Assembly (NCBI GenBank): GCA_021205485.1
Contig: JAJPXK010000160.1
Location: 1 to 5,522 of the forward strand
DNA: 5,522 nt
DNA from: Clostridia bacterium
GTDB lineage: Bacteria > Bacillota > Clostridia > Christensenellales > Borkfalkiaceae
Reading direction: 5' to 3'
The notes beneath the pieces were generated by a model that did not search any database, had not been told where the DNA came from, and saw only the letters and a program-made list of their open reading frames with translations. A program made the translations under genes and the position numbers. Position 1 is the stretch's first letter; every line of letters starts with the position of its first letter. Positions 3,930-5,522 of this stretch are shown one piece after another.

Positions 3930-5336
3930 TTATGTCTGGCTCTCCGCCGTCTGGCCGTTATCGGCGGGCTCGTCCGCCAGAACCTCTCCGCCCGTACTCT
4001 GCGCGGGGCCGTTTTGCAGGGGCAGATCCTTTTTGTACAAAACCTTTAAAAGTATCGGCGTAAGTATAGAAGATATAAGTATTAAAAGCACGGTCATCAG
4101 CATAAACTCGCTGCCTAACGCGTTTTCGCCTAAGGAACTGTCTATTACCGTCTGCGTGACTATAAGGGCAACCTCGCCCCTCGCCATCATGCCTACGCCG
4201 GCTATCGTTGATTCCCTCCAGCTATACTTAAAGCACTTCGCGACGCCGCCGCAGCCTATAATCTTGCCTATAAGGCCTAATAAAACGGCGAGGAAGGCGA
4301 ACAGTATTATGCTTCCGCTTACGCCCGAGAACGTGATGTAGCTTATGCCGATATTGGCGAAGAACATAGGCGCGAAAAGCAGATAAGAGCTTACCGAAAT
4401 CTTTGTATCGGTATATTCGCTCGACTTATGAGCCGTGGCGAGCGCTACGCCCGCGATGAACGCGCCCGTTATATCTGCGACGCCGAAAATTTCTTCGGCC
4501 GCCCAGCTATACAAAAAGCATACAACAAGCGAGAAGACGGGGAGCCTGTGAGTGTTAGGCCTCTTCTTTTCCATCCACCTGAACAGCTTCGACACGCCGA
4601 AGCCAACAGCTACAGCCACTATAAAGAAGGCTACTATCATTATTATTGTGCCGTAAATAGTGCCCTTGAAGGCCTCGAACCCGTTTTCGGCCGTGGACGT
4701 GCCGGACTTTGCGAGGCTGGTCACTATAGACAGAACCACAATGCCTATAACGTCGTCTATTACCGCGGCGGATACTATCGTGGTGCCGAGCTTTGTGGTA
4801 ACCTTGCCCATCTCCTTTAAAACGGAGACGGTGATGGCCACGCTCGTCGCCGTAAGTATCGTGCCGATGAATATGCACCTGTATATATGTTCGGTTCCTA
4901 ACCCTATGCTTCCGAAGGGGAGGCTTATAAGGAATCCGAGCAAAAGGGGTACGGCCACGCCCGCGCAAGCTATAAGTATGCTCGCGAGACCGGTGTTTTT
5001 AAGCTGCTTTAAGTCCGTTTCCAGCCCTACCGAGAACATAATGAGGATTACGCCTATCTTAGAGAAGATAGAGATAACCTCGTTGCCGCCGTCCGCCGCT
5101 TCTTCCAGGACGAACAACGCCTTATACGTTCCGTCCGCCGCGCCGCTTTCGAAGCCTATAAGCGCAAAGCCGCAGAACTCGCCGAAAATGGCGGGCCCGA
5201 TGAAAAGCCCGGCTATTATATAGCCAAGCACTTCGGGCAGCTTTATCTTGCGGAACAGCAGGCCGAAAAGCTTTGTAAACACAAGTATAATGGCTATGAC
5301 GGCCATGTAACCTAATGCGTCGTCTACAAAAAACAT
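3930..5336 (-). CDS. Cation:proton antiporter, CPA2 family (Na+/H+ or K+/H+ exchanger)
   Basis: The 468-aa protein is a membrane antiporter of the monovalent cation:proton antiporter-2 family. Family signatures in order are LPEVLGYIIAGLFIGP (33-48), FSVGLETDL (101-109), TATSVAITVSVL (162-173), the ion-binding VIDDVIGIVVL with Asp194-Asp195 (192-202), DITGAFIAGVALA (288-300) near the middle, and MMARGEVALIV (383-393). About 12-13 hydrophobic helices span residues 8-435. The paired Asp is the arrangement found in NapA/NhaA-like exchangers; this suggests, but does not prove, electrogenic exchange. Unlike KefB/KefC there is no nucleotide-binding RCK (TrkA-N) domain. The protein instead ends in a 32-residue polar tail (437-468) rich in Gly, Ala, Glu and Gln. 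AGAGGA (5344-5349) lies seven bases before the ATG. It likely contributes to pH and cation balance; the exact ion cannot be read from sequence. An extended -10 promoter lies upstream. Confidence 0.92.
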   Translation of the reverse strand: MFFVDDALGYMAVIAIILVFTKLFGLLFRKIKLPEVLGYIIAGLFIGPAIFGEFCGFALIGFESGAADGTYKALFVLEEAADGGNEVISIFSKIGVILIMFSVGLETDLKQLKNTGLASILIACAGVAVPLLLGFLISLPFGSIGLGTEHIYRCIFIGTILTATSVAITVSVLKEMGKVTTKLGTTIVSAAVIDDVIGIVVLSIVTSLAKSGTSTAENGFEAFKGTIYGTIIMIVAFFIVAVAVGFGVSKLFRWMEKKRPNTHRLPVFSLVVCFLYSWAAEEIFGVADITGAFIAGVALATAHKSSEYTDTKISVSSYLLFAPMFFANIGISYITFSGVSGSIILFAFLAVLLGLIGKIIGCGGVAKCFKYSWRESTIAGVGMMARGEVALIVTQTVIDSSLGENALGSEFMLMTVLLILISSILTPILLKVLYKKDLPLQNGPAQSTGGEVLADEPADNGQTAESQT

Positions 5337-5393
5337 AAAAATTTCCTCTTAAATACGTTTAAGGGTAAGGGTTGCCCCCTCGCCCGCCAATGT

Positions 5394-5421
5394 ATTATAG
5401 CACAAATAAAAAAAATATCAC
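5394..5421 (-). promoter_or_regulatory. Promoter of the antiporter gene, extended -10 type
   Basis: On the minus strand TGC-TATAAT (5402-5394) is a perfect -10 with the TGN extension. The -35 is weak: GTGATA (5416-5421) at 16 bases matches TTGACA at four positions. The start would fall near 5387, giving a leader of about 50 bases, too short for most large riboswitches. The flanking 5400-5522 is strongly A+T-rich and shows no gene I can support. Confidence 0.65.
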
Positions 5422-5522
5422 GCGTTTTTCTCCGTTTTTTTTAGTTTTCACAATTATCTTTATTTATATTTTTGCCGCTTTCCATTAAAAATATAAATAT
5501 TTCGCCCTTTTCACTATTATAT

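Noticed and set aside
4660..5223. Long plus-strand frame (187 codons) antisense to the antiporter
   Set aside because: The antiporter on the other strand carries all family motifs; the antisense product is a compositional shadow with many Ser/Thr/Pro.
5337..5390. Possible riboswitch in the antiporter leader
   Set aside because: The leader from the predicted start is only about 50 bases, with no strong nested stems or known aptamer motif.
5441..5521. Minus-strand open frame of 26 codons running in from the right edge, as a possible C-terminus of a gene beyond the window
   Set aside because: Short and A+T-rich, no hairpin after the stop, no family recognised; it could be open by chance.

Overview
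The window looks like chromosomal DNA from a low-to-moderate GC Gram-positive bacterium, most likely a Clostridia-type member of the Bacillota. This is inferred from A+T-rich intergenic gaps, good Shine-Dalgarno sequences, U-tailed intrinsic terminators, a lipobox-type lipoprotein, and a leader of the yybP-ykoY (manganese) riboswitch class. I cannot name the genus. No tRNA, rRNA, CRISPR array, insertion sequence or phage gene was seen.

Layout: one plus-strand gene (174-1103) encodes an unrecognised, cysteine-rich, apparently cytoplasmic protein. It converges on four minus-strand genes across a shared hairpin terminator at about 1109-1129. Read in their own direction (right to left), the minus-strand genes are: a CPA2-type cation:proton antiporter (5336-3930); a small protein with two membrane helices and a PH-like soluble domain (3810-3256); an MntP-family manganese exporter (2929-2345); and a lipoprotein with a degenerate cyclophilin-like domain (2113-1145). 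Each of the four has its own candidate promoter and a hairpin after its stop codon, so they look like separate transcription units rather than one operon.

The best-supported regulatory element is the leader of the MntP gene. A consensus-like promoter (3153-3182) is followed by an aptamer with the GGGGAGUAG signature (3046-3135). The expression platform that follows can be read base by base as a switch: a long anti-antiterminator hairpin (3014-3053) competes with aptamer helix P1 and with an antiterminator, and the antiterminator competes with an intrinsic terminator (2966-3002). The expected logic is that Mn2+ stabilises P1, the antiterminator forms, and the exporter is made.

The window's functional theme is metal and ion homeostasis at the cell envelope (Mn2+ export and a cation/H+ antiporter), with a surface lipoprotein and two proteins of unknown role. 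The most unusual proteins are the lipoprotein, which lacks the usual catalytic Arg of cyclophilins and carries a dockerin/EF-hand-like acidic loop, and the plus-strand orphan, whose isoleucine codon use differs sharply from that of mntP. I found no clearly new multi-gene system.
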